A DNA stretch of 64,000 bases from Planctomycetota bacterium (GTDB lineage: Bacteria > Planctomycetota > GCA-2746535): NCBI GenBank assembly GCA_002746535.1, contig NVWA01000002.1, forward strand, positions 256,919-320,918, written 5' to 3'. The translations under genes were made by a program, and so were the position numbers. Shown here one piece after another: positions 43,664 through 53,826 of the stretch (position 1 is its first letter; each line of letters begins with the position of its first letter). Below the pieces are notes generated by a model. That model did not search any database and was not told where the DNA came from. It was given only the letters and a program-made list of their open reading frames with translations.

Positions 43664-45670
43664 TTATTCAATCACAACACAAGCAATGTCTCTCCCTGGA
43701 ATGACAATGGTCACCATATTGTCTGTTAAATGGCAGATGATATCTTTTGTTAGGTTTTTCAGTTGACCCTTTTTGTTAACCTTCACTCTTATTTCAGTTT
43801 CTGATGCGTGGTAATTAACAACCGAAATCATTAATCCCTTGCCATGTGTAATGACAACATCTGTTTCAGCACTTTTTTGGGTTACAAGAATTGATTTGTT
43901 TAAATGATTGTCTATAAAGTTGTCGATGGCATCGGTTATCGGTGCATACTCTTTATCAATACCAAAGGGGATCGTTAAATATAATGTATTCTTATTTTTA
44001 ACCATAATAGGATCGCCATCACTTGTATTTAAAGTTGATGTCCCATTCGTTAAATGCACTTTACTGAATCTATCAAAAGTAATTTCATCATGAATATGCG
44101 GTGAAAGGTAGTCATCCTCTTTATAGCCAAAGACATCCATTAAATTGCCAGGTGCCTCTTCATAGGCAAATCCATTTTCGTCGATAATGGCAAAGCGACC
44201 ATCGACAATCATATTTCCTTCTTTTTTAATGAAGTCTTTGATATCTAAACTGGTCTGTTGGCTGACCATCGATAAAAATGGCGCAATTATAATGGAGTCC
44301 TTTGTGACGTTTAAGTTGTTTATTTCTTCTGGTTTAATGAAACGTGGCTGCAGACCTTTTAGCCATAAATGTTTGTACCATTTGGCAATGGCGTTTCGAT
44401 AAGCATTCGGATCATCTGGCAGAACCATATCTGAGAAGCGATCACATTCAGGGTTGTATAAAATGTAGACTTCATTGTTATATACTTTTCGGTTTACAAA
44501 ATAAGCCGGATATTCATTTAAAATGTCAGCGCATTCTTTTGCCTGATCAGCTCGTTGATTTGGTGTGCCATCACTGGAAGTCATTCCTCTACCACTTACT
44601 TGAAAACCTGAAGTAAACGGGTTCCATTTCCAGTAGATCAACCCTGTGGCTCCATGGGTAAATGCTTGCCACGTCCAAAGTTTTATTTCATCAAATACAC
44701 TCGAGCCTTTTGATAATGCTGTTTGATTATGGGTTTGAAGTTCAGAAATAATGATAGGTTTATTGGAATAATCATTGCCAGCAGAAATCCCTCCTCGATA
44801 AATTTGTGCGATTGAACAAGGGTCTTCTCGTAGTCGAACATCCCAGGATTGAGGATAGACACTTAAACCGAAGCTATCGACAACAGATGATATTTTCCAG
44901 TCATCATTACCTAAAATGGTTGTATCGAAAGTTGTCATTGACCAACTGTTGTCAGCAATAATTAAATGCTCATCATCAATTTCTCTAATGGTATCACCCC
45001 ATTGTTTGACAAAATTTTGAATTGAATCAGCTCTGAATTCCTCAAAGTCCAAGAGATGCCTTAAGCTGGACCACTTGCTATAATTAAAAGAAAAGTTCTG
45101 AATTAAAATTTGATCAAATTCAGTATAAAACCTTTTCCAGATTTTATTCAGATCGGTTATTGATTTATATTTTTTCTCAACCCACGTTCTAAAAGCTTTT
45201 TCAGTATAGGTGTCTGTAGAGTGAAAATTGACCTCATTAAAAACATCGTATCCTAATAATGCCGGATGATCTTTGTAATGGTGGGCAATTTGTTGGATGT
45301 ATTTTTTCATCGCTTCTTTAACTTCAGGGTGATAATAATTTACCCAATGTCTCGCACGATCAGAAACAGTTGTATGCTCAGCTTTATAAGCATAATCAGG
45401 AGCAAATTGAAACGAAGGGTTTTGACCTTCTAGCTCAACTATTACATCTAGGTCAAGCTGATCACATTTATCCATGATCTTATCTACAGTATCAAAAGCA
45501 ATGCTAACACCATCTTTTGAATCCCAAGGACTAATAGGTGGCCACATCACGATTGTATTTAAGCCCTTTGATTTAATATTTTCTAGATCTTTGAATTGTC
45601 GTTCAATAGTTAGATTTTCTTCTACCATATAAACGGTACCAAGTATTGGCTTATTGAGTTCTTTAGACAT
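43664..45670 (-). CDS. Glycoside hydrolase, GH42 beta-galactosidase-like
   Basis: A 668-residue (beta/alpha)8 glycosidase. The acid/base glutamate is Glu146 in GYDVFNEVNFH and the nucleophile is Glu310 in PIIISELQTHN, the spacing seen in GH42 and related clan GH-A enzymes. Residues 380-590 resemble the trimerisation (glutamine-amidotransferase-like) domain, and a small beta domain closes the protein. No signal peptide, so it acts on imported oligosaccharides. Its start overlaps the end of the manA-type gene by 1 bp, so sugar breakdown and phosphomannose isomerisation are linked in one operon. Confidence 0.85.
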   Translation of the reverse strand: MSKELNKPILGTVYMVEENLTIERQFKDLENIKSKGLNTIVMWPPISPWDSKDGVSIAFDTVDKIMDKCDQLDLDVIVELEGQNPSFQFAPDYAYKAEHTTVSDRARHWVNYYHPEVKEAMKKYIQQIAHHYKDHPALLGYDVFNEVNFHSTDTYTEKAFRTWVEKKYKSITDLNKIWKRFYTEFDQILIQNFSFNYSKWSSLRHLLDFEEFRADSIQNFVKQWGDTIREIDDEHLIIADNSWSMTTFDTTILGNDDWKISSVVDSFGLSVYPQSWDVRLREDPCSIAQIYRGGISAGNDYSNKPIIISELQTHNQTALSKGSSVFDEIKLWTWQAFTHGATGLIYWKWNPFTSGFQVSGRGMTSSDGTPNQRADQAKECADILNEYPAYFVNRKVYNNEVYILYNPECDRFSDMVLPDDPNAYRNAIAKWYKHLWLKGLQPRFIKPEEINNLNVTKDSIIIAPFLSMVSQQTSLDIKDFIKKEGNMIVDGRFAIIDENGFAYEEAPGNLMDVFGYKEDDYLSPHIHDEITFDRFSKVHLTNGTSTLNTSDGDPIMVKNKNTLYLTIPFGIDKEYAPITDAIDNFIDNHLNKSILVTQKSAETDVVITHGKGLMISVVNYHASETEIRVKVNKKGQLKNLTKDIICHLTDNMVTIVIPGRDIACVVIE

Positions 45671-46767
45671 TAGCGAAACCTTTCAAGGTCGTACCCAGGT
45701 GTGCAGAATAAAATTTCTAAATCGTTATCTGAGGTACTTATTATGGGGATTGATTTGACTGCGGCAGGGATTAAAAAGGTGGAGCCTTCCTGAAGAGAAA
45801 CCGTTTCGTTTTCAATTGTGATTGCTCCTTGACCCTTTGAAACAATCCCAATATGAATAATGGCTGACTTTTGATAATCATATGAATTACTAGTTATGAT
45901 TCTATGAATGTTAAAACATTCCGTTTGTTTTTCACCAATTAATAATTCATGTATTCCTTGGTCAGACTTTTCAAGAGCTGTAGGTTGAACAATACATTTA
46001 TTTTTTACATCTTGTACACTATATTTTGTAAAATCAAAGATCTCTAAAGAGGCTTTGGGTTCCATACCCATGAACCTTGCTTCTGGGGGAACAATAATTC
46101 CATTACGTTCAAATTCACAACGAACAACCAAATCGGTTGGCTCCATTACTTCCATAACCAGCAAACCTTCACCAATTGCATGGGGCATGCCGCCAGGAAT
46201 AACCCAGACTTGACCCTGTTCAACAGGAATTTTTTCAAAGCATTTGTGCATAGCTTCTAGATCTTGATCAATAACAATACGTTCCCATTCCTGCTTTGAA
46301 GGAGGGTTTTGAAAACCCAGCCAAATATAACCTTCATAACCAGGTCTGGTTCCCAGAATATAATAGGTTTCTAATTTACCCCAACGTGAATTCAAATGTT
46401 CTTGGGCGAAGGCTGCCGATGGATGAGCTTGTAAATGCAGTCGCATCGAAGAATCTAATAATTTGGCTAAAAAACCTAAATCATTTCCTAGTTTATCATG
46501 ATGGTTTTTACCAAGATAAAATTCAGGATCTTGAGCAAACAAATCTTTTAAAAAAACAGCTTCTCCTTGATTGATTGTGTATGCCAAGCCTTCGTTAGGA
46601 ACTACATCTAATCCAGGATTTCTTGCCTCAATAGTTGAAGCAATCCATTCTTCAGGTTGGTTGCCATCTGCTGGATCAACTTTACCTGATAATCTATCTA
46701 GGAGAAGACCTCCAAGATAATTCCTTCTAACTCGATTGGGAGGTAGTTTAATAATATTGCTTTTCAT
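45670..46767 (-). CDS. manA: Class I mannose-6-phosphate isomerase
   Basis: A 365-residue cupin-fold enzyme converting mannose-6-phosphate and fructose-6-phosphate. Zinc-site motifs are visible in LQAHPSAAFAQEH and in VIPGGMPHAIGEG. The C-terminal cupin (GQGAITIENETVSLQEGSTF) is also typical. It is the first gene of the operon with the GH42 enzyme. A related sugar isomerase function is possible. Confidence 0.85.
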   Translation of the reverse strand: MKSNIIKLPPNRVRRNYLGGLLLDRLSGKVDPADGNQPEEWIASTIEARNPGLDVVPNEGLAYTINQGEAVFLKDLFAQDPEFYLGKNHHDKLGNDLGFLAKLLDSSMRLHLQAHPSAAFAQEHLNSRWGKLETYYILGTRPGYEGYIWLGFQNPPSKQEWERIVIDQDLEAMHKCFEKIPVEQGQVWVIPGGMPHAIGEGLLVMEVMEPTDLVVRCEFERNGIIVPPEARFMGMEPKASLEIFDFTKYSVQDVKNKCIVQPTALEKSDQGIHELLIGEKQTECFNIHRIITSNSYDYQKSAIIHIGIVSKGQGAITIENETVSLQEGSTFLIPAAVKSIPIISTSDNDLEILFCTPGYDLERFR

Positions 46768-47068
46768 TGGTGATTCTCGATCAAATTTAAGGCTGAGATT
46801 ATAAATAATTTATAGCTTAATTCTTTAAGAGAGAAGGATTTTTAGAACACACAGAGTATTCATTGTGTTACTTTTTTTGTGAATTTTGAAATTAGAGCCC
46901 TTTTGAGATATACTTAATAATAGAGTAAGCGGTCTTTTTTCGTTGACTATTAGTAGTCTTCGCTTGGAAATATCCTTAAGTCGGCCATTTAATCGACGTA
47001 TAGAAATTTTATTGAGATGTTCAAAGTAAATGTCGATATATAGAATAGGCTTAACAAAGGGGCACGTC
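46768..47068. other. Divergent intergenic region
   Basis: About 300 bp holding promoters for the manA-GH42 operon (leftward) and the protease gene (rightward). A short weak inverted repeat AACACA/TGTGTT (46846-46869) is followed by T residues. Nothing else is evident. Confidence 0.35.
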
Positions 47069-48820
47069 ATGAAATATTTGTCTTTCGTCATTTTTACTGT
47101 TTGTTTGATTATTACTGCTGATGCTAATGATCGCAAAATAACGGGTCCATTTTTAAAATCATTACAACGGCAATATCAAAAAATTAGCCTAAAAGTAATG
47201 CCACATGTGGTTCAAATTTCTTCTGAATATGAAGAAGAACCAGAAGGAAAAAGTATTCGATCTTTTTCATCTATAAAGGGTGGCTACAAGAAATACTTTT
47301 TACCTAAAGGTAGAAAATCAACTCTAGGGTTAGGTAGTGGCTTTATGGTATATCCTAAAGGTACAGTTGTAACCAACTACCATGTTCTAGAAGGTGGCAA
47401 TAGATTTTATGTTCAATTGAAAAATAAAAAAATAATTTCTGCTAGCCTAATAGGTTTTAACAAAAAGCTTGATATCGCCATATTAAAAATTCCAGAAAAA
47501 GATTGGAACCCAATTTTATGGGGTAAATCACATAAAGTTAAACAAGGTAGTATTGTTTTGGCTTTTGGTAGTCCCTTCGGCTTACAAAGCACTGTTACGA
47601 AAGGTATTGTTTCTGCCATTGATAGAAAAGGTGATGAGATGAATAACCCGTTATTTATACAAACAGACGCGGCTATTAATACAGGGAATTCAGGAGGCCC
47701 TTTGGTAAATCTAGAAGGTAGGGTTATCGGTATGAATACTTGGATAATGTCACCAGCCGGAGTCAATGCAGGTGTTGGTTTTGCATTACCCTCTAATTTG
47801 ATCAAAGAATGTGTTAAAAATCTAAGGTTAAAAAAGAGAAAAGATATTCCATGGCTTGGTATTTTAGCTAATCAGACAAAAGATTTTAATGGTGTGCATG
47901 TGCTAGGTGTTTTGCCTAATAGCCCTGCCGCACGAGCCGGTATTAAATCGGGAGATATCATTACAGAATTAAATGGTCGGAAAATTGATTCGCCTGTTTT
48001 ATTAAAAGTTATTTTAGAAGGTTCTCATTCTAGTAAAAGAATTAGAGTCAAATTAAAAGACTCCCCCTTTCGTAAAGGTGTTAAGAAAGAATATAAACCA
48101 ATATTATTTATAGGATCTCTAACGCCTATCAAAAGGTATTACATAGAAGAGAATGATTCTAATAAAGTTAATAAAATGCTTGAAGAAATTGTCCGTGGAC
48201 GGGATTGCATTTGTGAAAACTCAAAGGGTTTATTGCTTTGTTCAAATTGCTCTATAGCAAAAAGTGAATTAGATTTTATTTTAAAAAGTTTGAAAAAAGG
48301 TGTTTCCAAAGATCAAGTGTTAAAACAATTATCATCACCGATAATTGTTACGGCTTGGCTAGATTATTCAGATTCTAAGAGTCTTGATGTTTATAAGAAA
48401 TTGAAAAAAATTGAAAAAAATTACCAACCATTTATTAGAATACATTACAGGCATTTTCCAAAAAGCAATGAATCCTCTTTTGTTTGGAAAGAGTTAGTCA
48501 ATGCCATTGAAACACTAAGAGTTTCGGGTCATAAAGAAAAGTTCATTGATGCCTTAATCAAAAATGAGGGCACAAGCTGGGATAAAATATTTGAAAAAAC
48601 ATTTGATAAAAAGACAGATGAATATGTAAATGTCAATTTGGCCATTAAAGAAAAACTATTTAACAATCAAATTAAAAAAGATTTAGCTGATGGAGAATAT
48701 AATTATTTTATTAATCATTCTCCCGCTATTTTTATGAATAGTCATATTAATGCGACCCAATTTGATATTAAAGACCTGCCAAAAGAAATTAAAAAATTAT
48801 TACTGAAGCATTCTTTATAA
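47069..48820 (+). CDS. HtrA-like serine protease with PDZ and thioredoxin/DsbA-like C-terminal domain
   Basis: An exported protein of about 583 residues. The S1C protease triad is complete: His105 in NYHVLEGG, Asp135 in KLDIAIL, Ser208 in NTGNSGGPL. One PDZ domain follows (GVHVLGVLPNSPAARAGIKSG). Then comes a cysteine cluster (CICENSKGLLLCSNCS) and a region with a DsbA-like strand order (IVTAWLDYSDSKSLDVY, later IRIHYRHFP). The position of the C-x-x-C redox pair reads S-D-S-K, so this tail cannot be a disulfide enzyme. ATG at 47069 starts the signal peptide; the frame itself opens at 47030. Confidence 0.85.
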   Translation: MKYLSFVIFTVCLIITADANDRKITGPFLKSLQRQYQKISLKVMPHVVQISSEYEEEPEGKSIRSFSSIKGGYKKYFLPKGRKSTLGLGSGFMVYPKGTVVTNYHVLEGGNRFYVQLKNKKIISASLIGFNKKLDIAILKIPEKDWNPILWGKSHKVKQGSIVLAFGSPFGLQSTVTKGIVSAIDRKGDEMNNPLFIQTDAAINTGNSGGPLVNLEGRVIGMNTWIMSPAGVNAGVGFALPSNLIKECVKNLRLKKRKDIPWLGILANQTKDFNGVHVLGVLPNSPAARAGIKSGDIITELNGRKIDSPVLLKVILEGSHSSKRIRVKLKDSPFRKGVKKEYKPILFIGSLTPIKRYYIEENDSNKVNKMLEEIVRGRDCICENSKGLLLCSNCSIAKSELDFILKSLKKGVSKDQVLKQLSSPIIVTAWLDYSDSKSLDVYKKLKKIEKNYQPFIRIHYRHFPKSNESSFVWKELVNAIETLRVSGHKEKFIDALIKNEGTSWDKIFEKTFDKKTDEYVNVNLAIKEKLFNNQIKKDLADGEYNYFINHSPAIFMNSHINATQFDIKDLPKEIKKLLLKHSL

Positions 48821-48865
48821 TGATTTGAAACCTGTAGGGTGGGGTGCTTTTGTTATCTAAATGCT

Positions 48866-50740
48866 TTAATTTTTAGCTGATGTTTCATTGGCATTGGCTC
48901 TTCTATTCAAAGCCTTTTCAAGTTCAGTCGAGATAATCAGTTCTTCGAGCGCTTTTGGTGCATTTACGTACTCACAACATTTTAAAACGGATTTGTAAAG
49001 TTCATTCACTAAAGGCAATTGATTGTCTGAGCTTACGATCGATAATTGAATGTTTTTGATAAACTCTTTTTCTTTTTCAAGTATTTTTTGCATGTGTAGA
49101 TAATGGTCATCTACATCAACGGAAAGACTTCTTAAAAATTCTTGAAGAGCAATAGGGATATCAGTAAAATCTTTAATCTTTAGCGTTTTTAAAAGCACTT
49201 CATTATCTAAATTTATTTCATTGAACTTTAAAAATATATGTTCTTTGTCATCTTCAGATTTTTCATCTTCATGTGTTTGCATACGATTTACATCAATGGC
49301 TGAAAAAAGATTTAAGAAAGATAATCGTGTGACGCCATTCAAATCACGTTGAAGCTCCAAGACCTCTTTGAAGTGCGGACTTCTGATGGAATTTGAATTC
49401 GACATTGAGACAGTATCATAAAAAAGGGAAATGTAGTCCTCAGTTGCCATCTCCATTTTAAAAGTGCCTCTTCTCTTTTTTCTGTAATCAAGAATTATTT
49501 TTAATATTTTATGGGAAATCGGGTTCTTAACGACTTCGCTAGCTGTATCCATAGATTCTTTAAATAACCTTATGTATTGAAGCTCTTCGAAGGCCTTCAA
49601 GCTCTCACCAAATTTACGAAAAAACAGAGGCCATTGTGTCGTCATAAACATTAGGCCATCCCATTTAACTTCGGGCATTTTAAATACTTCATTTTTATTG
49701 GCAGCTTCTTTTACTTCTGCTCTTAATAAGCTGATGTAAAAATCGATACAAATAGAATGGACAAAGATATTTTCATGAATATCTTTGTCAAGTTTGGCCA
49801 ATTGTAGTAGCTCAGGTAGACTTAAATCTTTGTTGATCCGCCCTAGCATTTCCTGAACTTCAGGAGATAAGAAAATTTCGGCAATAGGTCTACTAAGTTG
49901 ATCGGGTCCATTCTCATCTATATAATCAAATAATTTTGAATAAATAGCAATCAAATCAAGTACATTTATACCTTTACTTGTTGTATAAATATCGCCAATT
50001 ATTTTTCCAATTTTATTGATAACATGCTGGTAACTTTTTGATTTTAAAGTTTCGTTAAAAAAATGATTTAACTTAATTTTAAAGTCTGAATCTTTGTGTG
50101 CAAAGAGTGTTAAGTCATGCTTGACGCCATCATTGAATAGTGTATTCGGATTTTTTGTTATTGCATGATGTAGGTTATCTAATTTGATTTGCTCAAAATA
50201 TTTTATTTCATTTTCTGCTTTTAATTGTTTTAACCTTTTCATGGAAACATGTTCATCATTTTGTAGCTTATTGACAAAATCATCTCTTTGTTTCTTAATC
50301 TCTTGAAAAACAGTTTCTTCTTTTTTGCGCATATCAAGGATATGGTTTTCTAATTGTTTATGTACATGATTTAATTTATCTAGTGACCTCTGTACTCTTG
50401 CGATTTGGTCTTCTTCATCCTGAAGTTCAAGTTGGTCTTGGGTCTCTTCAATTTTTTCTTCATTAGTTTCAATATTTTTATCTATTTTTTTAAATACATC
50501 TTCAAACTGTCTCTTTTTAGAAGCCACTGCTTTCTCATAAGGAATATTCGAGCTTTCTATTTTTTGACGTATTTGCTCAGATTTAAAGACCAACGATTGG
50601 ATTTCATCAGACTTCTCGCCCCTAGATTTTATAACCTTATCGAGGAGGTTTTGGATTAAGGTTAAAACATTATCGTTTTTCCCTTTAAGCAACAACATGA
50701 CAATATCAATGGAGTCAGAATTTGCTTCAGATTCATTCAT
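48866..50740 (-). CDS. Large hypothetical coiled-coil protein (624 aa)
   Basis: I do not recognise this protein. It is acidic and fully soluble-looking: no signal peptide and no membrane helix. Residues 40-190 form an extended coiled coil (EKIEETQDQLELQDEEDQIA, then many E, K, Q). The rest is helical, with repeats of leucine-rich segments but no clear motif. Length and codon use support a real gene. It is monocistronic, tail to tail with the protease gene. A structural or scaffold role is possible, unproven. Confidence 0.65.
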   Translation of the reverse strand: MNESEANSDSIDIVMLLLKGKNDNVLTLIQNLLDKVIKSRGEKSDEIQSLVFKSEQIRQKIESSNIPYEKAVASKKRQFEDVFKKIDKNIETNEEKIEETQDQLELQDEEDQIARVQRSLDKLNHVHKQLENHILDMRKKEETVFQEIKKQRDDFVNKLQNDEHVSMKRLKQLKAENEIKYFEQIKLDNLHHAITKNPNTLFNDGVKHDLTLFAHKDSDFKIKLNHFFNETLKSKSYQHVINKIGKIIGDIYTTSKGINVLDLIAIYSKLFDYIDENGPDQLSRPIAEIFLSPEVQEMLGRINKDLSLPELLQLAKLDKDIHENIFVHSICIDFYISLLRAEVKEAANKNEVFKMPEVKWDGLMFMTTQWPLFFRKFGESLKAFEELQYIRLFKESMDTASEVVKNPISHKILKIILDYRKKRRGTFKMEMATEDYISLFYDTVSMSNSNSIRSPHFKEVLELQRDLNGVTRLSFLNLFSAIDVNRMQTHEDEKSEDDKEHIFLKFNEINLDNEVLLKTLKIKDFTDIPIALQEFLRSLSVDVDDHYLHMQKILEKEKEFIKNIQLSIVSSDNQLPLVNELYKSVLKCCEYVNAPKALEELIISTELEKALNRRANANETSAKN

Positions 50741-50930
50741 TCAATAATTGCTCAATAATTAGGGTTCATTAATACTAGCATATGATTTTAGTTAAAAAAA
50801 ATAAAGAATCTTATTTAAGACATATTAGACCGCTTTTATGGTGATTTTTGAAAGATCTGATAATATATTTTTTATATGAAAAGTATTTAATGGTGCAAGT
50901 AGATTTAGGCATTATTAGAAAGTTTAATTT

Positions 50931-51965
50931 ATGATTATTCCGTTCAATAAACGACTCTCAAAAAATGAGGAAGAGCATTTAATAGCCATTTGTAATGAGT
51001 TTAAGGTCGAGATTCAACCAATCGTTGGTGCCCATAGAACCATTTATGCCATGCTGGGTGATGAAAGAGATGCGCTTTTAATTAAAAAAGTTGAGGGATT
51101 GCCGTTTGTTGAAAGAATTGATCGGATAGAGTCTATTTATAAATTGATGGCCATTGATAGTGATTTAAAAAACCACAAAATAATTATTGGCGATAAAGAA
51201 CTAGGAAAAGATTTTATGTGCATTGCCGGACAATGCACCATCGACCCGAACAATAAAAATTATTTTTTAGAAACATCCCAAGGTGTTAAAGAATCTGGTG
51301 CCGATGTTATTCGTGGTGGTGTCTGGAAACCTAGAACGTCTCCTCATTCTTTTCAAGGAAGTTTAAAAAGCTTAGATATTTTAATTGAAGCCAAAGAGCT
51401 GACAGGATTACCAGTTGATACAGAAGTCATGAACACAGAACAAGTCAAACTTTGTGTAGATGCTGGAGTTGATATGCTCCAAGTCGGTGCAAGAAATGCC
51501 TTAAATTATGAATTGCTTAAAAGTATAGGAGAAGCGATTGCTGGTACAAAGACAATCGTATTGCTGAAAAGATCAATTCACATTGGAAAAATTGATGAAT
51601 TTCTTTCTGCAGCTGAATACATCGCTGCAATGGGTAATCCAAATATATTATTATGCCCAAGAGGAACCCTACCAACTGTTGATGGCTTTCGAAATCATCC
51701 TGATGAATCTATTACGTTATTATTAAAACAAAAAACTTGGGCGCCAGTTGTTGTTGACCCATCCCATAGTGTTGGCAAAGCTATCTATGTGCCTAGAGCT
51801 TGTTTAGCCGCGGCAGCCTATGGTGCCGACGGTATTTGTGTTGAAACTCACATAAATCCTGAAAAAGGAATTGGTGATGACCCTAAACAATCAATCACAC
51901 CAGAAATCCTGAAAAAAGTTATTAGTGATTGTCGTTCCATATATAAAGTACAAAAAAATTATTAA
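50931..51965 (+). CDS. aroF: 3-deoxy-7-phosphoheptulonate synthase (DAHP synthase, type I beta)
   Basis: A 344-residue enzyme for the first step of aromatic amino acid synthesis, condensing phosphoenolpyruvate with erythrose-4-phosphate. The N-terminal 75 residues are a ferredoxin-like regulatory domain as in the Thermotoga and Bacillus type. The barrel motifs CIAGQCTID, GGVWKPRTSPHSFQG, LLKRSIHIG, and DPSHSVGKA are visible. It heads a compact + strand group with the pseudouridine synthase gene (6-bp gap) and the cysteine synthase gene. Confidence 0.95.
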   Translation: MIIPFNKRLSKNEEEHLIAICNEFKVEIQPIVGAHRTIYAMLGDERDALLIKKVEGLPFVERIDRIESIYKLMAIDSDLKNHKIIIGDKELGKDFMCIAGQCTIDPNNKNYFLETSQGVKESGADVIRGGVWKPRTSPHSFQGSLKSLDILIEAKELTGLPVDTEVMNTEQVKLCVDAGVDMLQVGARNALNYELLKSIGEAIAGTKTIVLLKRSIHIGKIDEFLSAAEYIAAMGNPNILLCPRGTLPTVDGFRNHPDESITLLLKQKTWAPVVVDPSHSVGKAIYVPRACLAAAAYGADGICVETHINPEKGIGDDPKQSITPEILKKVISDCRSIYKVQKNY

Positions 51966-51971
51966 CGAACT

Positions 51972-52691
51972 ATGGCTACCAAAATTCGAATTCAGAAATA
52001 CATAGCCAATTGTGGTTATTGCGCCAGAAGGCATGCTGAACTGCTCATTGAAGCCAAGTTAGTTTCTATTAATGGCAGGCCGGTTAAAGAGATGGGTCAA
52101 AAAATTGATCCTGAAAAAGATGAAGTGAGTATCAATGGTGACATAATTGTTCCTCCGAAAAATGTCACGATTATGCTACACAAACCAACTAAATTTATTA
52201 CATCCACAAATGATACCCACGATCGTTTAACGGTCATGGATTTAGTACCAAAACAATTTTACATTGATGCTGTCTTTCCAGTAGGTCGATTAGATTATGA
52301 AACTGAAGGTCTATTAATCATGACTAATAATGGTGACTTGAGTCATCAATTAGCTCATCCGAGTTTTGAGTGTGAAAAAGAATACTTTGTTGAAGCTGAA
52401 GGAAAACTTTCCGACAAACAGTTCAATAGACTATGCTCTGGGACAATAGTCGTCGAAAAGAGTATTGTAAAACCGGCCCAAATTCATGAAATTGAATTTA
52501 AAAATAACACAACTGTATTTAACATGATAATTCATGAAGGTAAAAAACGTCAAATCAGAAAAATGGTTGAAGCGATCAGCAGTAAGGTGTGTTATTTGAG
52601 AAGAGTAAGAATGGGTAATATGGAATTAGGAGATTTGCCTAAAGGTAAATATAAGATTCTTAGTGAGACCGATATAAAAAATATTATTTAA
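51972..52691 (+). CDS. rRNA pseudouridine synthase, RsuA/RluB family
   Basis: A 239-residue enzyme converting uridine to pseudouridine in rRNA. An S4 RNA-binding domain covers residues 1-60 (ANCGYCARRHAELLIEAKLV). The catalytic aspartate is in the signature VGRLDYETEGLLIMTNNG. The C-terminal HEGKKRQIRKMVEAI is the second family signature. RluB or RsuA specificity cannot be decided here. It follows the DAHP synthase gene by 6 bp. Confidence 0.95.
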   Translation: MATKIRIQKYIANCGYCARRHAELLIEAKLVSINGRPVKEMGQKIDPEKDEVSINGDIIVPPKNVTIMLHKPTKFITSTNDTHDRLTVMDLVPKQFYIDAVFPVGRLDYETEGLLIMTNNGDLSHQLAHPSFECEKEYFVEAEGKLSDKQFNRLCSGTIVVEKSIVKPAQIHEIEFKNNTTVFNMIIHEGKKRQIRKMVEAISSKVCYLRRVRMGNMELGDLPKGKYKILSETDIKNII

Positions 52692-52720
52692 GTTTCGGAT
52701 ATTTTTATGGAATTAAATTC

Positions 52721-53686
52721 ATGAGTAGAGAAGAATTTTTATTACCTTCTGCGATCGAAGCGATTGGCTCAACTCCTTTAGTAGAATTAAGTCGAATAAC
52801 AAAAGGCTTAGAAGGTTCTATCGTTGCAAAACTTGATTATTTGAATCCGGGGTTTTCCAAAAAAGATCGAATTGCACGTCAAATAATTGAAGACGCGGAA
52901 GCTGAAGGCACAATAAAACCAGGACAAACGGTCATTGAATTAACGAGTGGAAATACTGGAACGGGATTAGCCATAGTTTGTGGCGTAAAAGGTTATCCCT
53001 TTGTTGCGGTCATGTCTAAAGGGAACTCTATCGAGAGAGCGCGTATGATGTCAGCATTAGGCGCTGAAGTCGTATTGGTGGATCAGCTCCCAGATTCAGT
53101 GCCAGGTCAAGTTTCTGGTGGTGATTTAGAAAAGGTGGAAATAAAAACTAAGGAATTAGTAAAAGAAAGAAATGCTTTTCGAGCGGATCAGTTTTTATTA
53201 CAAGGAAACTTTAGAGCACATTATCTTCATACGGGTCCTGAGTTTATCAAACAATCGAAGAATAGAATTGATGGCTTTTGTGATTTTGTTGGATCAGGAG
53301 GAACCTTTGCTGGGTGTGCTGCAGCTTTAAAAGAAAACGATTCATCTATAAAGTGTTTTGTAGTTGAGCCTAAAGGTTCTGCTGTTTTGTCTGGTAAAGA
53401 AGTGTCTGATCCCAATCATCGTATTCAAGGAGGTGGTTATTCAAAAACCGATTTAGTTTGCTTGAATCTTGAGCATATAGATGGTTATTTGGAAATCTCT
53501 GATGAAGAAGCAAAAATTACAGCAAGGTTATTAGCACAACAAGAAGGAATTTTTGCAGGGTTTTCTTCTGGAGCAAATGTGGCTGCCGCTCTTCAATTAT
53601 TGAAAGGTCCGTTAAAAGGTAAAATCATAGCAACTATGATCAACGATTCTGGTTTAAAATATTTAAGTACCGAATTGTGGAATTAA
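52721..53686 (+). CDS. cysK: Cysteine synthase-family PLP enzyme
   Basis: A 321-residue fold-type II pyridoxal-phosphate enzyme. The PLP lysine lies in LNPGFSKKDRIA. The T-S-G-N-T-G substrate loop is present (ELTSGNTGTGLAI) and the phosphate loop is GSGGTFAG. It would make cysteine from O-acetylserine and sulfide. Cystathionine beta-synthase-like specificity is an alternative, since the usual N-P-x-x-S-x-K-D-R reads N-P-G-F-S-K-K-D-R. It is the last of a three-gene run. Confidence 0.85.
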   Translation: MSREEFLLPSAIEAIGSTPLVELSRITKGLEGSIVAKLDYLNPGFSKKDRIARQIIEDAEAEGTIKPGQTVIELTSGNTGTGLAIVCGVKGYPFVAVMSKGNSIERARMMSALGAEVVLVDQLPDSVPGQVSGGDLEKVEIKTKELVKERNAFRADQFLLQGNFRAHYLHTGPEFIKQSKNRIDGFCDFVGSGGTFAGCAAALKENDSSIKCFVVEPKGSAVLSGKEVSDPNHRIQGGGYSKTDLVCLNLEHIDGYLEISDEEAKITARLLAQQEGIFAGFSSGANVAAALQLLKGPLKGKIIATMINDSGLKYLSTELWN

Positions 53687-53826
53687 TTCTTAGCGCCTAT
53701 TTTTAAACATCATTAAAAATTAAACCATTTTTTTTCGACTTCACAGTATCTTCATATTCAATTCATAAAGCTGTTGATAATAACTTCCATATTAATCGAA
53801 ACTAAACCTTATGGAGGGCAGTGTCT

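Noticed and set aside
46825-47136. Minus-strand frame of 103 codons overlapping the protease signal peptide
   Set aside because: No signal or family resemblance; overlaps a strong gene start.
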